A stretch of 64,000 bases of DNA from Druceiella hillmani (lineage: Eukaryota; Arthropoda; Insecta; Lepidoptera; Hepialidae), in assembly GCA_039881145.1 (NCBI GenBank), contig JAYKKI010000088.1, positions 4,382,001 to 4,446,000 on the forward strand, read 5' to 3'. Made by a program: the position numbers and the translations under genes. The notes beneath the pieces were generated by a model. The model saw only the letters and a list, made by a program, of their open reading frames with translations, had not been told where the DNA came from and made no database searches. Shown piece after piece: positions 11,503-23,749 of the stretch. Positions within the stretch are counted from its first letter, which is position 1. Every line of letters starts with the position of its first letter.

Positions 11503-13340
11503 TTCCTCATATGCTTACCCAATACAAAATTTAATTGTAGATTAAATTTTCTTACTTCATTATTATGTGTATACTATTAGATTGAAGCGCCTATTAATCC
11601 GTATTATTAGTTTAAATCCGAAAGTTTATTTATTTATTAAAATCCATGTGGACGAAGTCGTCGGTAAAAGTTAGTTTAACAACATTTATCTTATAATTAT
11701 AAGTAGTGAGTAGACGAGTACGAATAATTAAAATTATTTCGGGTATGTTGTATTAAAAAGTTTATTTTGTGCAAGGATAACCCTGTTTTTCGTAATTACT
11801 AACATCCTAGTTGCTTCATGCCTTTGTATCATATGTACTTACTCACCTATCTACCTACTAATATAGGATACATAATTGCTTCATATTTTTGTGTATGTTT
11901 GTTCATACCTACCTTGCCACTTATACAGTGCTTTACAATTAGAAACGGATTAAAAAAGAGGCAACATAATATTTTTTATTTAGTGTAAATTTTCGTATTA
12001 TTGTAATATAAATTAAAGTTTATAAATAGACGCCTGTCCTGGACTCGTTACTTTTTGATAATCTCTTATGTGATAAGCATAATATAATCTTATTTGAAAA
12101 TTAAATGCAATGTACTGATGCAATGTACTTTAATTTGGTTGACAAATTTCGACCAGGGTTTGAAATAAGTCACGTTTGGTTTTCTATTTCTGTAATCAGT
12201 TACCAACGTAATGGTTGATGTTCATTATATTAGTTCATTAGATTTAAGATGTTTTAACCTTTTCAATTCATCGATGATATTATAAGAGTTAAAAGCCTTT
12301 TACTCTCGCATGATTTCCTGTTTTATAGCGTATTCCTGAATCAGTTTGATGAACTATTTAATATCTAGAGCATTATGAAGTCAAAGGTTTGTAGCATTGA
12401 AGGCACACAGGGAGAATTATTCGTAAATCTATGCGGGAATCTATTTTGGCTTTCTACTATATTTCAATAAGATTCATTAGTATAGTCTAATAATTGTGTT
12501 TCACACGTTCAGACTTGTTTGATGATAGGCCGGTAGATTAATCTTTAGTACTGTAGGTTAATTTAGGAGTGGTGTTCAAGTATCCATACAATATATGCTC
12601 TATACATATAATGATGTTTGGGCTTGAAATTGAAAACGTATTTTTTTCGTAATTGAAAATCCCTTATTAAAAAAGTTAAATAGTTTAATACATGGTGTGA
12701 CTGGGACCGCGCAAAATTTGCGTTTCAAATTGGAATATCTATGTTTAATTTGACAAAGGCGATGCACTCAATACAACTTACCGACTTACGTCGCCCTCCA
12801 TTGAACTTTAGGACCATTCGCCGGCAACCTGATGTATCCAGAATTTAGATCCATTATTGATAGTAATATATATCGACATTTAATTTTCATGAATGGGTTT
12901 TTGATGAATGGTCCTGTGCATTTATGATTTTATCATTTCTGTTAGTACTATATATTTTTATTGATTATCAGAAGGTTTAAATCCAAGCAAAAAGTAGAAG
13001 AAGCTATCTAAATTTTCTTGGTATTCACAAATATAATGGTAGATCATGCAACAAAATGATTTTTCCAAAATAACGTAGGCTGTTCAACATCACGTCGTGC
13101 AGCTATGCCGTAATCAGAATAAGGATGATCGATTTTTACATGACATCGATATTGAATAAATGAACCTGGATGTTTTAACATCAGTAGTGAATTATGGACA
13201 ACTGCGGAATATCGATAACAAAAGTAAAGAAACCGTCTTCAATAAGGTTAATTTACAACATAACTCCAATAATTTACAAATATGAATATTTTTCAAAGTC
13301 TATGTTAACATTGTAAATAATTTGAAAGCTACAAAAAATT
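11500..13340. other. AT-rich DNA, possible SINE tail only
   Basis: No gene was recognised. At about 12149-12200 the text CGACCAGGGTTTGAAATA resembles the middle of the SINE at 38090-38297, so a short SINE remnant is possible. Confidence 0.3.
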
Positions 13341-13409
13341 ACAAATGAATGGTAAAATGCCAAAGTCAGAATATTGGCGTAGAAACATCTTCCCCGATGT
13401 TAGTCGAGA

Positions 13410-13621
13410 ATGACAATGTATGCAATGGAAATGTGTGTAGTGACAATATGTGCAATGTCAATACGTACAGTGACAATATGTGCAATGTCAATATGTGCAG
13501 TGACAATATGTGCAATGTCAATATGTGCAGTGATAATATGTGCAACGGAAATATACATATATTCAATGGCAATATATGGAGTGACAATAGGAGCAATGGA
13601 AGTATGTGCAGTGACTATATG
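13410..13621. repeat. 30-bp minisatellite open in several frames
   Basis: About seven copies of a 30-bp unit made of two related 15-bp halves, TGCAGTGACAATATG and TGCAATGTCAATATG. Because the unit is a multiple of three and lacks stops, both strands are open in more than one frame. The longest plus frame (13349-13717, 122 codons) would give a decapeptide repeat based on SDNMCNVNMC. No signal peptide or known domain is present, so I treat it as a repeat and not as a gene. Confidence 0.85.
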
Positions 13622-13719
13622 AAAGTGAGCCATAATTTTGAAAAATCGCTGTCACCAATCAGAAGAATTGTGTTTTTACAAAAACAAGTAAACAATTTCA
13701 GTGAGGTTTATTACTGAAC

Positions 13720-14102
13720 AAAATCTTTATTTTTTGACAAAAAACGTATTATATTGTGTGCCCGTTGTGGCAGGTGGAGAAAAACGGTAGATTTATGGCT
13801 GATCTGTTTTACGATTTTATGTATAATAAAGAAATCTTATAGCTTTAAAAGAAAAAAAAACAACATAAGGTTTAAACAACAAGGCTGAAAGACTGTGACA
13901 TTAACGTAGATAGCATGATGTCAAATACAAGAGGGTCCCTAAACCGGAGGAGAAAATTGCTGGTTCATCACGCACTAAAATCAATATAGCTTGAGAACAA
14001 ATATACATGGCACTTCATGCGAAATCTTGGTTTGATAACTACTGTAAAATAAAATACGGATAGCAACAGTAATAAAAGAATTTAGAAATATATGAAATAT
14101 TG
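13720..14102. other. No feature recognised
   Basis: AT-rich sequence between the minisatellite and the foldback element. No motif or gene was read. Confidence 0.4.
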
Positions 14103-14141
14103 AATATATTTGGCGTTAAGTTTGCAGAAATTCACCATCAC

Positions 14142-14322
14142 TTAAATTTTATTAACAAGTAAATGAAACTACGTGATGTGAAATTAAATTAATTTTTGCA
14201 ATTTTGCCCACCTGAAGACCTGTTGGCATGCAACGAAATCTAGGTAGTGGTTAAGAATTTAAATAAAGTAAATATATTACTACATCACGTAGTTTCATTT
14301 ACTTCTTAATAAAATTTAAATA
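14142..14322. repeat. Short palindromic unit A of foldback family
   Basis: Arms of about 39 bp (14142-14180 and 14282-14322, TAAATTTTATTAA...AAGTAAATGAAACTACG) flank an AT-rich core. The core holds one hammerhead-like motif at 14208-14250. Confidence 0.8.
14208..14250 (+). ncRNA. Hammerhead-ribozyme-like motif, copy A
   Basis: As RNA it reads CCAC, then CUGAAGA, a stem capped as GUUG...CAAC, GAAA, UCUAGGUA, then GUGG. CCAC/GUGG would form stem I, GUUG/CAAC stem II, and the nearly palindromic AUCUAGGU a very short stem III, with GUA as the cleavage triplet. This is the hammerhead core order. However, CCU is inserted between CUGAAGA and stem II, which departs from the functional consensus. Activity is unlikely for this copy; ancestry is possible. 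Confidence 0.3.
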
Positions 14323-15231
14323 TATGCAATGACAAATTCGAAAAAGTTTTCTTTAGATTTTCAGATACTCGTATATTTTCCGAACAAAGGCACGTTTATA
14401 ATGGGCATTCAGCCTATTGTAAACTCGTAAAAAATAGAGAAGAATAGACGAGAAATCAAGAAAAGCTTTAAAAAAACTGAATGAATGTGAAGGTAGGGCT
14501 AGCATCCATAACTTCTGTCAAATACGAATGGATACGGCAAAGCTAGAAGCAAGTCAGCAATACGTGTTCATAGTAAGATAAAACCAGTATTCAATTTCTT
14601 CCCATGTTGGTCGTATACATGGACTATTTTAAGAAAATTATATCTTAATAATTAATACAACTAATTTCAAGAATTTGTTTATGTGGTATAAAAAATCTTA
14701 AGCATATTAAATATTATATAATTTAATTACATTTATTATATTGCTTTTTACATACTTCTCACCAGTTTTCTGAACTTGAGAAATTTATAATATTGTTTAT
14801 TGTTTTTATTGTTTCACTGCAATGATGTTGCTAACAGAATAAAGCGCGGCTACATAGCACACTTTGTTAAATTTCGATCTACTATAATAAACTTTTCCAT
14901 AACATCTTCCTCCTTCGACTATCAACCACCCCAGCCTCCCACCTCAATTCATACTTCCACATATGCAATTTTGCTGGAAACTGCGCAATAATATAACCAT
15001 TATGAGACAATTAGGGACATACACATCCGTTTCCGCTTTCCTATGAACGACGCATGCAGTTTCCTTTATTGTGATACTGGCCTGTTTAACTACTATACTC
15101 GTTTTACAATTTTAGGGTAAAATTTGAATAACTTATGTGAATGTAAATATACTTACGTTACATTATACTGTTTACACTTAAATGAAACTATGTGATGTAC
15201 TATTATTTCTACTATCTTTAATTTCTTTACT

Positions 15232-15271
15232 ACGACCTAAGTTTCATTGTATTACAACATCTTCAGGTGGG
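15232..15271 (-). ncRNA. Hammerhead-like motif, copy B-left
   Basis: Minus strand, left arm of unit B. It reads CUGAAGA, U, GUUGU-AAU-ACAAU, GAAA, CUUAGGUC. It is the inverted partner of the motif at 15443-15483, with one base change that turns a stem II pair into a G-U pair. Confidence 0.3.
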
Positions 15272-15296
15272 ATATTAGCAAAGAAAAAAAAAATTC

Positions 15297-15415
<119 letters not shown>

Positions 15416-15442
15416 TTATAAATATTTATCGTTGCTAATATC

Positions 15443-15483
15443 CCACCTGAAGATGTTGTAATACAACGAAACCTAGGTCTTGG
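15443..15483 (+). ncRNA. Hammerhead-like motif, copy B-right
   Basis: Reads CUGAAGA, U, a perfect GUUGU-AAU-ACAAC stem-loop, GAAA, then the palindrome ACCUAGGU overlapping the GUC triplet. The palindrome could pair only between two molecules, as in dimeric short-stem-III hammerheads. Stem I would be weak (CCA with UGG, mismatch at the first pair), and one U is inserted before stem II. Confidence 0.35.
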
Positions 15484-15599
15484 TAAAGAAATTAAAGAAA
15501 GTAGAAATAATACTACATCACGTAGTTTCATTTAATTGTGAATAATGAATTTCTACAAAATTAACGCCAAATATAATAAATATTATATTGTTTTATAAA

Positions 15600-18500
15600 C
15601 ATTATGTCGATATAATATTTTTAATTCATTCCAAAAGTACGAAGTCATTTTTCTTTTGTAATATCAAAATATGCCAGCTTTATAACGCGAATTTAACATG
15701 GGACCTTATTCAATAAGGCTTTTTAATTATTTTAAATTTAATGTGGAAGATTATCCTAGATGCGTGTTACCATAAAGCTCAAAATCTTCTTCTTTGAAGC
15801 TTTGGAACCGACGCTTGGTTTTGTCGGAGGAAAGTGGATTTTCGTCTTTCGTTGTGGATATACTGCGTGTTACTTCGCCCAAATTCCGCTATAAAATTAA
15901 TTCACAATTAAGAAAATTGAGAGTTCTTATAATGAAATTGTCCATGTTTCGTTTATTCTTTTTTTGATGAAATTCAGTTGCTAATTGAACTGAAGATCGA
16001 ACTCTGCGGTTTTTACTAAACCTTCCAGAGATTTTTCAGAGTTTTTGTAATATTCACAGAGAGAAGAAGCGGGTTTATTTATTCCCAACCTAATACATAT
16101 TTACATTACATAAATACATTTATAAATCAATACGTATCCTTACAGTTTATGTCACGTTTTTATGCATTGTAAGACTTGTCTGTTGTTGGTCTCATACTGC
16201 GTTCCAATAGTTTTCTCGCGATTTTTATTCTCAAACTTTCTATAACATTTCTATGAAAAGTCTCCTGTTTTTAATTGAATACTATTATTGAGAAAATTTA
16301 CCATGATAAATGACTTCAGACATCTCTTGAAAAATTCATACTTATCCTAATTACCAAATTTTCTTTTCGTAGCCTTTAACTCTAAATAACGTTAATTTAA
16401 AATTTTATATTCTGATCAAGTTTATAGAGGTGGTAATTTTTCCGGGTATAGTAGTATTTATACTTTGAAATTAGACCATAACGAAAAGTGAAAGACATTG
16501 GAAGTGGTGAGAAGCAGCGATTGATAGAGTGTTCCCTACCACTGCCAGTCACTCAGCGCATCAGCGAATCAAAGATATTCAGTAAATAAGCCTTGCTTAT
16601 TTTAGTTCTTATTATACTTATTAGAATGCACGTTAATGTTTTTAAATGTTCTTATTCCCTTTTTCAGAACAATGATATACAAAGAGGTTTCAATTATTAG
16701 GTTTTTTTACTCCTTTAGTCATTCCCATTTATTATTGTATCTGAAAGAAATAACTTTTTTGTTCTAGTATGTTGCTCAGTAAGTTTCTAATATGACTCCA
16801 ATTTTTCGGCAGTTAAACTTCTAAATAAACGAAGGACTAAATAGATGTGGCCAATAAGAAACAGGGCACTGATTATTTTAAAATTAAGATATATTTTTGA
16901 AAATAATTTTTAAATGAAAAACTAATTTTAATTGAAATACCACTTTAAATTTTTATATTAATACGAGTATTTATTTTTTATGCAAAATTAACTTCCTAAT
17001 CGTGAATATTTTCATAAAATGTTTTTACATATATTCCTTGTGAGAATCGCCTTTTATTGCACCATTTGTATTAATCAAACATGACATTTATGGTTTCGAA
17101 CGAACACAGTTTCAGCCCATATTTTAACCGATACACAGTTGCCAGGTAAATAAGAGACCTGTGCAGCATTATTTATAATGTTAAACCAAATATTATTTAT
17201 TAAAATTTGTTATGTAGGCTGTACACGAAATGTATAACCAGTTTGTTTAAAAATATTGGAAAGTGTATTATTTATTTGTAATTTGAACAAAAAATAAGTT
17301 TTATTTAAATATTCTCAATATCAACATGCTGATAAGAACATAAATGTAGCAGTTTAAAAATACTTGTAACACTGTTTTTAGAAGTATTTTACAACATTAA
17401 CCCGTAAACACACTACATAATTTATCTGCAGTAAATTAGTTTTAAGAAATAAAGTGTAACTGCTCCGTGACTCGTTATAAATGTTACAGTCATTCAATGG
17501 GTTACAATGTTTCAAAGTATACATTTAATTTTATATAGAGATAGTTTTATCTAAAGTTTACATTTAGTTTTATATTAGAGTTGTTGGGTAAAAAATATCC
17601 ATAAATATTTTTTTAAGCTTTGGAATGTCACTGAAAACGTAACCACAACTTGGGTTGTGACCGTAATAACTTCATTTGTTATTTTATTTTATTATGAAAA
17701 AGTATATAAATAATTAAGGTATTGATTATTATTTTACAAGACTTGCATAGCTTCAAATTTCACAATCCTAAGCAAAATTCAGGACGATGATTGTTCAGAA
17801 TTTATTCGTCTGATCCATTGTAAGGGGTATCCTGGCCTTTCATATTTTTATTTATATCTACCAAATCCTACAGCAATATTATGTTTTGAAAACATTAGAA
17901 ATTAATCACGTATTGTATATTGCATCAAACACATCTTCTCCTTATCACCTTAGTTTAAAAACAAAAATTTTGCTGAGTCTGTGGGCCCAAGTGTTATTTC
18001 CATTTGTATTATTTCATATTTCTCATGTTTAAAATTTGTGTTTTGGTTAAATGAAGCATATAGTAAATCAAAAAATTACTGCGTTTGTTAGAATGTGTTA
18101 TTGTGTTTTATTATTACTTTAACTTTCAAAATTTTGCACGTTTTTATGTTATAAGGAAAACTTGTGTCCGCTCAGATTTCTAGGATAGCATAACAATTTG
18201 TACATTCACAAATGATGGTAGAATTGTTTCAGCACCCAGAAAAGAGGAAAGTCAATGAAAATAAGGGAAGGAGGGTTATTTCGAAAGAAATGCTATCGGA
18301 TAAGCACGGAGTCACATTGGAGTTTTTCTGTGTGTATGTATGCACATGCATACGTACCGTTATGGTAATTTTAAAATATTATTTTAAAGAAAAAAAAGAC
18401 TGACGTGGACTAAAGACCGTATTCTGAATAGGGTTTATAGAGTGTAAGAAATACTGACGCATCTCGGAGTGGAGTTTACTGATGAGTCTAGTAGCAGGGC

Positions 18501-20860
18501 TTCTTATTATACTCTGAGAACTGTACTGCTGTTATCATACTAATAGGAAAGCCATGAGGGCGGTGCTGTGTAAGCATTACTGCCAGAAAGTACTAAGTGC
18601 AACCGTACATACGTGCTGTTTCAAAAGCTTGTAACGCCTGAAGAGAGTATTCAATTATCTGCAGGTTTTTTTGGGTTCAGTGGAAAAAAGAAAATGATTT
18701 CCGAGCGGGGAAATAGGAATCCGTTCCATGGTCAAATTTAAACTAATGTCCTATAAAAATGAAAGAAAGGCTAGTAGGGTTGGAACCGTAAAAATTGCAA
18801 GCTCTCGACATTTGTCCATAGATGATACCTATTATTTTATTTAAAATCGGAATAGCATTTCTAGACGTGAACACAAAGAAACAGTTTTTGCTTGCCAGTT
18901 ATTGCTGAATCACTGTTATTTTATGACAGTCATGAATAATTTAAATGGACTCTCAAAAGGTCTACTTATTTTTTATTGTTCAAAAGACCAAAGTTATTTT
19001 AAATTTACATTGAAATTGTTACTAAATGACATTTGGATAAAAGCTCTGTTGGGTTCTTTTCCAGGCTGCTCGTATATGTTTATCTGGTGGTGTATGTTTA
19101 TACTGTGTTGAAAATACTTATTTATTATCATAATTTATGAATTCTGCTATCGAGCTTTGTTTCGAATTTCATACCAACCTATTTTCAACCTATTTCCCAA
19201 GATAAAGCATATCAAACCTATTTTCCCAAGATAAAGCATATTTAATGATCATTTGCATTAAATTAGTATTACTACGGTGATAGATTTTAGGGACAACCCA
19301 GTCCCGTTGTGAGGGATATGTATAGAATAGTTATGTATTTATGAATACTAACGTGTAGTTATCGCCGATATATATTGCTATCATTCTCTCGTATACACGG
19401 GATAAGTACATAATACTAGGTAGATCTCTCAGATAGTATCGTGATTTCCAATTAATATGGTAGGCCAAGGTTCTCGGCGACTGCCTTTACTGCAGCGATG
19501 CGAGAAAGAATGACGGAGTAGTCAGAAGCTGGATAAAAGGATGTTAAAATTAGCCACGAAGAAGATATCATAAAGTAAAAGCTTCAAATAAATTTCAAGA
19601 AAACTTCCAAAGTTTTTGAAAGCATGGTCACCTATCACTTACTTTAATTTAGCATTATGCCGAATCTGGATACGTTATCGAATCCATGGATTTAGCCGCA
19701 GTGGAATTTTGAATGAAACTGAGTGGAAAGCGACTGCCACCTGACCTTCGCAATCCACAGAGGAAAGCAGACCCTTCTTGGACTAGATTTTCTTCTAATA
19801 ACTGTTATCTACTGACAACAATGCCTTTCAAAGAATGGAGGAGGTCAAAAGTATAATACTAAAATAAATGTTTGATAGAAATGTTAGATAGATTTACGTA
19901 CCTCGTTTGATGGAGTGAAATCAATGAGTACAATTCGCCTCTAATCCCCTCATAATATGTCAAAATATGTATCGGAAGAAAAAACAATGTTTTGAGTGAA
20001 TTGTCGTCACTTCCAACAATTTTTGTCATTTCCGCAAATTTTTCCTTTTTTCACGAAACAACGTTTGTTTGCATTGTCTAATTTTACCATGGCTATTATT
20101 CTGACTACACAAAAAACAACGCAATGATATAATCAGATAGAAATTGAGATAGTTGATATAGTGAAGACAGTTCAATATATTGCGGGTAGATTTTATGAAA
20201 TGTTATTATTTTAATACTTCAACTAGATAGTAAATTCAATTTGAAGTAGTTATTTGAAAATTTAGGTGTTTCTGTAAATAAATAACGTTTTAATTCTTAG
20301 AGAACAGCAGTCTATCTGAAAGGAAAATTTATATTTTTCCATACAAATATTTTTAAACTTCTAAGATCGTCGTATCAACCACGAAGTGAGATTTATTTCA
20401 CGTCATAGGTAGCTTGTAACGCCGTAGCATTCTTTTGTATCGATGACGCATTTTGTTCGGTTCCTCTGTCTCCCTTTAGTTATCTCCACCAGAGATAAAT
20501 GATCATGAATAAATTCTTGCACTGCGATTTGAGGGTTTTATATTAAGAATAAAAAATAGGCTAAATTCAAAGAACTAACTTAAAAGAGTGTATTATGAGT
20601 AAAAATGTACTAAATGAGAATACCTAAGACGTATTTTCCTATAATATATTGTTAGTTGTTGTCATTTTTAACGTTTTACTAGTGATGGGCAACTTTTACG
20701 TGTCATTGAATATTAGGTTGGAGAGTTATAATAGACGATTAACTGTAATGTATTGCAATAGGTTATATCATAATAACAGAAAAATACTGGATCACTTATA
20801 TATCTGGAACCCGTTCTAAATTATCAATTCTTAAGAAGTTTCGCATAAACTTAAATATGA
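15600..20860. other. AT-rich DNA, no gene recognised
   Basis: Frames are short and featureless. The only local structure is a 30-bp direct duplication (CCTATTTTCCCAAGATAAAGC...) at about 19188-19241. 16500-16570 is slightly GC-richer without a usable frame. The string CTGATGAG at 18479 is not followed by a GAAA box, so it is not a hammerhead. Confidence 0.4.
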
Positions 20861-20869
20861 CTAGCATTC

Positions 20870-21125
20870 AAATCAGTGGGTAATAAAATAAGCGTGTATA
20901 ATAAACCATCTATTGCCAAGTTTAAACCTGATTAAAGCAAGTGTATCATAAATAGTCGATGGCCAAGTTTAAGCTTGATAAAAGCAAGAAGGTTAATAAT
21001 AATTAATTAATGGCTAAATTTAAATTAAACGAAATACAAAGGAAAGTGGGTAATAAAACATCTATGGCTTAGGTTAAAATTGATAAAAGCAGAAAGAAGG
21101 TATTAAATAGTATTAATTAAGACAT
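20870..21125. repeat. Degenerate tandem repeat, about 50-65 bp unit
   Basis: Four imperfect copies share a block like ATGGC(C/T)AAGTTTAA(A/G)CTTGATAAAAGCA and a GTGGGTAATAAAA segment. Copies differ in length and by many substitutions. Confidence 0.6.
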
Positions 21126-21181
21126 AAGCAAGAACACTGCCTTCGTTACCAAGGCGTTCAGCGACTCAGAGCTGCCAGTAC

Positions 21182-21250
21182 TAGGCCTGAAATAGTTAGT
21201 ATTAGTTACTAGGCCTGAAATAGTTAATATTAGTTACTAGGCCTGAAATA
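21182..21250. repeat. 28-bp direct repeat, 2.5 copies
   Basis: TAGGCCTGAAATAGTTA(G/A)TA followed by TTAGTTAC occurs at 21182-21209 and 21210-21237, with a partial third copy at 21238-21250. It follows directly on the preceding degenerate array. Confidence 0.95.
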
Positions 21251-21259
21251 TGTATCAAA

Positions 21260-23610
21260 TCTTACAAGATAAGTTATGTATAAATTATTTAAATAATTTT
21301 ATTAATTAATTCTATGTAACATACTAATTAATTTTAAATTAAATATTGTAATACATGCTTCCAACAAATGTAATTTCCAGAGAAACAATTTCAAGACTAA
21401 AATTAAAATAATTGGTTTTGTCGAAACTGTTTCAGTAAAGTGGGTATTAATTAACAAAAATTTGTATCATAAAATTATTTTCTCGAACTTGTAACAATTC
21501 TGAATATTAAAAAAAAGTCGGTAAGTTTTTTTGAAAATTTCTGTTGGTCAATGTATCATGTTTTTTGATAATTCTAGTAATATAAATAATTTACCTTTTG
21601 CCAATAATGGTTCCTGGTATAAAAGTTATTCATATTATAACATGAGGAAAAAATATACCTTTGAGAAAAATCGAACGCATTTTCAAAATGTCTGTTCCCA
21701 AAATTTTTTTTTGGAAACAGTTTAATGATTTTCGGATAATGTACTTGTTTCTCTCACTTCCTCCTGTTGGAAGGAACTCGTTCATTGTGTACGAAAATAT
21801 CAACTATGTAGCGTTTTTATGAAAATAAGTCATAGTATTACTGAGAAAATTCTCAAAAATTGTCATTCAAAATTTTCAAAATATTTTTCAGAAGTGAGAT
21901 CGTTGATCTTGTAGATTTTTCAATTTTCTCCACTCATGACCTAATTATTTTTTTCTCAAAATTAAACTGAGTTTCCATGACCATTTATAATTTTGAAGCT
22001 CGGCTCGCTTGGTACTAGCTATTCAATAACTGGTTTGAAAAATCTTTAAAATTTTGATTCTAGCAATTTACTAGCTTTCAAATGAAATTATTCCACTTGC
22101 ATGGATAATTTGTACATCTTTATACATGTTTTGAAATTATATAACCTCTGAATACTAGTTTAAACTTGTTCCCACATGCAACGTTTTATCGTAATTGTTA
22201 AAATCATCATTAGGAGTTAAGAAGTCATTTCACAGCTCAAAAGTTTTTACTGGCACTTCCACTATTTTCTCTCACTCACTGGCATCTCATTTCACCGCCG
22301 ATCATCGCCAGTGCGCTCGTGCAGTGTTGCGCCAAATAGCATCTTGGATTAACGGCGGGAATGCTGTCGTTACATTCATTAGGTGACGACGAGGGTATCC
22401 GTTACGCGTTATGGGATCGTTATGCTTTACTTATTATCATAAATACATAGGTGAGAAGAAGAAATGAAATTTAACAGTATTGCATGCTATTTCTTGTTGA
22501 TCGGTTCTTTGCTCTCTAGTATAAAGAAGCTTGGATCTTTAAAAAGCGTTTTGTTATTTTTTTTCTTTCTAAAATTCTATCCTTTACGTGCAGTTTGCCT
22601 GCGAGTTATGGGGGGTTGTACCTGGTCTAATGTAGATTTAATTCGCACGTTATGCCCTCTATTGGCGTATTACAGTACTAATATACTAATTCTACTAATT
22701 CTTTAATATAAACTTCTTACTAATATAAGATAAGAATAAGAAACTAATATAAGATTCTTCATTGAATTTTATCAAATAATTATGCTTTCTTATGGAACAA
22801 TTCTATACCAAATTGTAAGAAACATCTAAATATATTTTCGTGGTAGTAGTAATTCATACGAGCAAAGCTACGTCGAAAAATTGAATGTTGCTAAGTCACA
22901 TGAACTGTACTACTATTGTTGTTACTTTTCAGTGGCATTACTGCCTATTTGGAACTCAAGGTTCCTTCAGTGAGTCTATGTCCACTCATGAGGTATGCAA
23001 GTAAGCCTTAACATCTGTCTATCTGAGTCTGGGGTGACCATGAAGGCATCTGCTACTTGGCTTCTGACATTAAAGTTTCTTCACATTTTTCAGCAGGTGA
23101 ACTTTATACTTCAATCGGTCTGTCTTCATCTCTGTTACAAATGCAGGATCTCCACATGATCTACAACATACCAAATCAGGCAGCGATTTCTTGCTTGACT
23201 ACAAAGTTGTTAGGTCAAAGTCAAGCAAATGTGGAATGACACTTTTATTTTTATGATGGCTTCAAATATTTAAGATTAATTATTTTATTACACGATGAAA
23301 CTTAGATCACTATTAACCTAATAATTTATAGTAGTTTCAGGATGAAACAAACGACGTTTCGCTTTATACAAAATAATAGTTAATTGTTAAAACAATATTT
23401 TTTTTTGGAATCGTTTTAAAAAATATATGATAAAAATAATATACAACGTTTTTTTATTTAGGCCTCGAGAATTAATTTTCTATAACATTTTTTTTTTTCA
23501 ATGTCTTAATTACCGTAATTACTTGTTAATACTTCATTTCATACTTAACCCTTGTATTAACGTTGACCTTGTATATATCAAGAAATGGAATACAAAAATA
23601 ATAATTTATT
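21260..23610. other. No feature recognised
   Basis: 22195-22386 and 23057-23239 are open on the plus strand and less AT-rich than their surroundings, but neither shows a motif that I know. I looked at 22900-23240 on the minus strand as a possible LINE 3' end and could not support it. Confidence 0.35.
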
Positions 23611-23617
23611 ACACCAC

Positions 23618-23746
23618 TACTAATATCAATACCTTTAAATTAATATAGCAAATCGGCTTCTACAAAGTTTGTAGAAGCCGACTTGCCATACAAACTTTGT
23701 AGAAACTGACTTTTTATACTGATTTAAAGGCATTGGTATTTGTTAG
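23618..23746. repeat. Foldback with inner near-perfect palindrome
   Basis: 23654-23680 is a 13-bp-arm palindrome (CGGCTTCTACAAA, one base, TTTGTAGAAGCCG). Around it, 23618-23667 is inverted again at 23691-23746, sharing the AATACCTTTAAAT block, with lower identity. This gives a three-arm stem-loop of MITE or template-switch type. No target duplication was found. Confidence 0.8.
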
Positions 23747-23749
23747 CTA

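Noticed and set aside
11250..11522. 90-codon minus-strand frame
   Set aside because: A third of it is translated (TA)n, and no domain is present outside it.
18479..18520. CTGATGAG string resembling a hammerhead core
   Set aside because: There is no GAAA box with a closing stem II within a plausible distance.
22920..23240. Minus-strand Cys-containing stretch resembling a LINE C-terminal zinc region
   Set aside because: The cysteine spacing and flanking residues do not fit a known LINE pattern, and no other LINE block is near.
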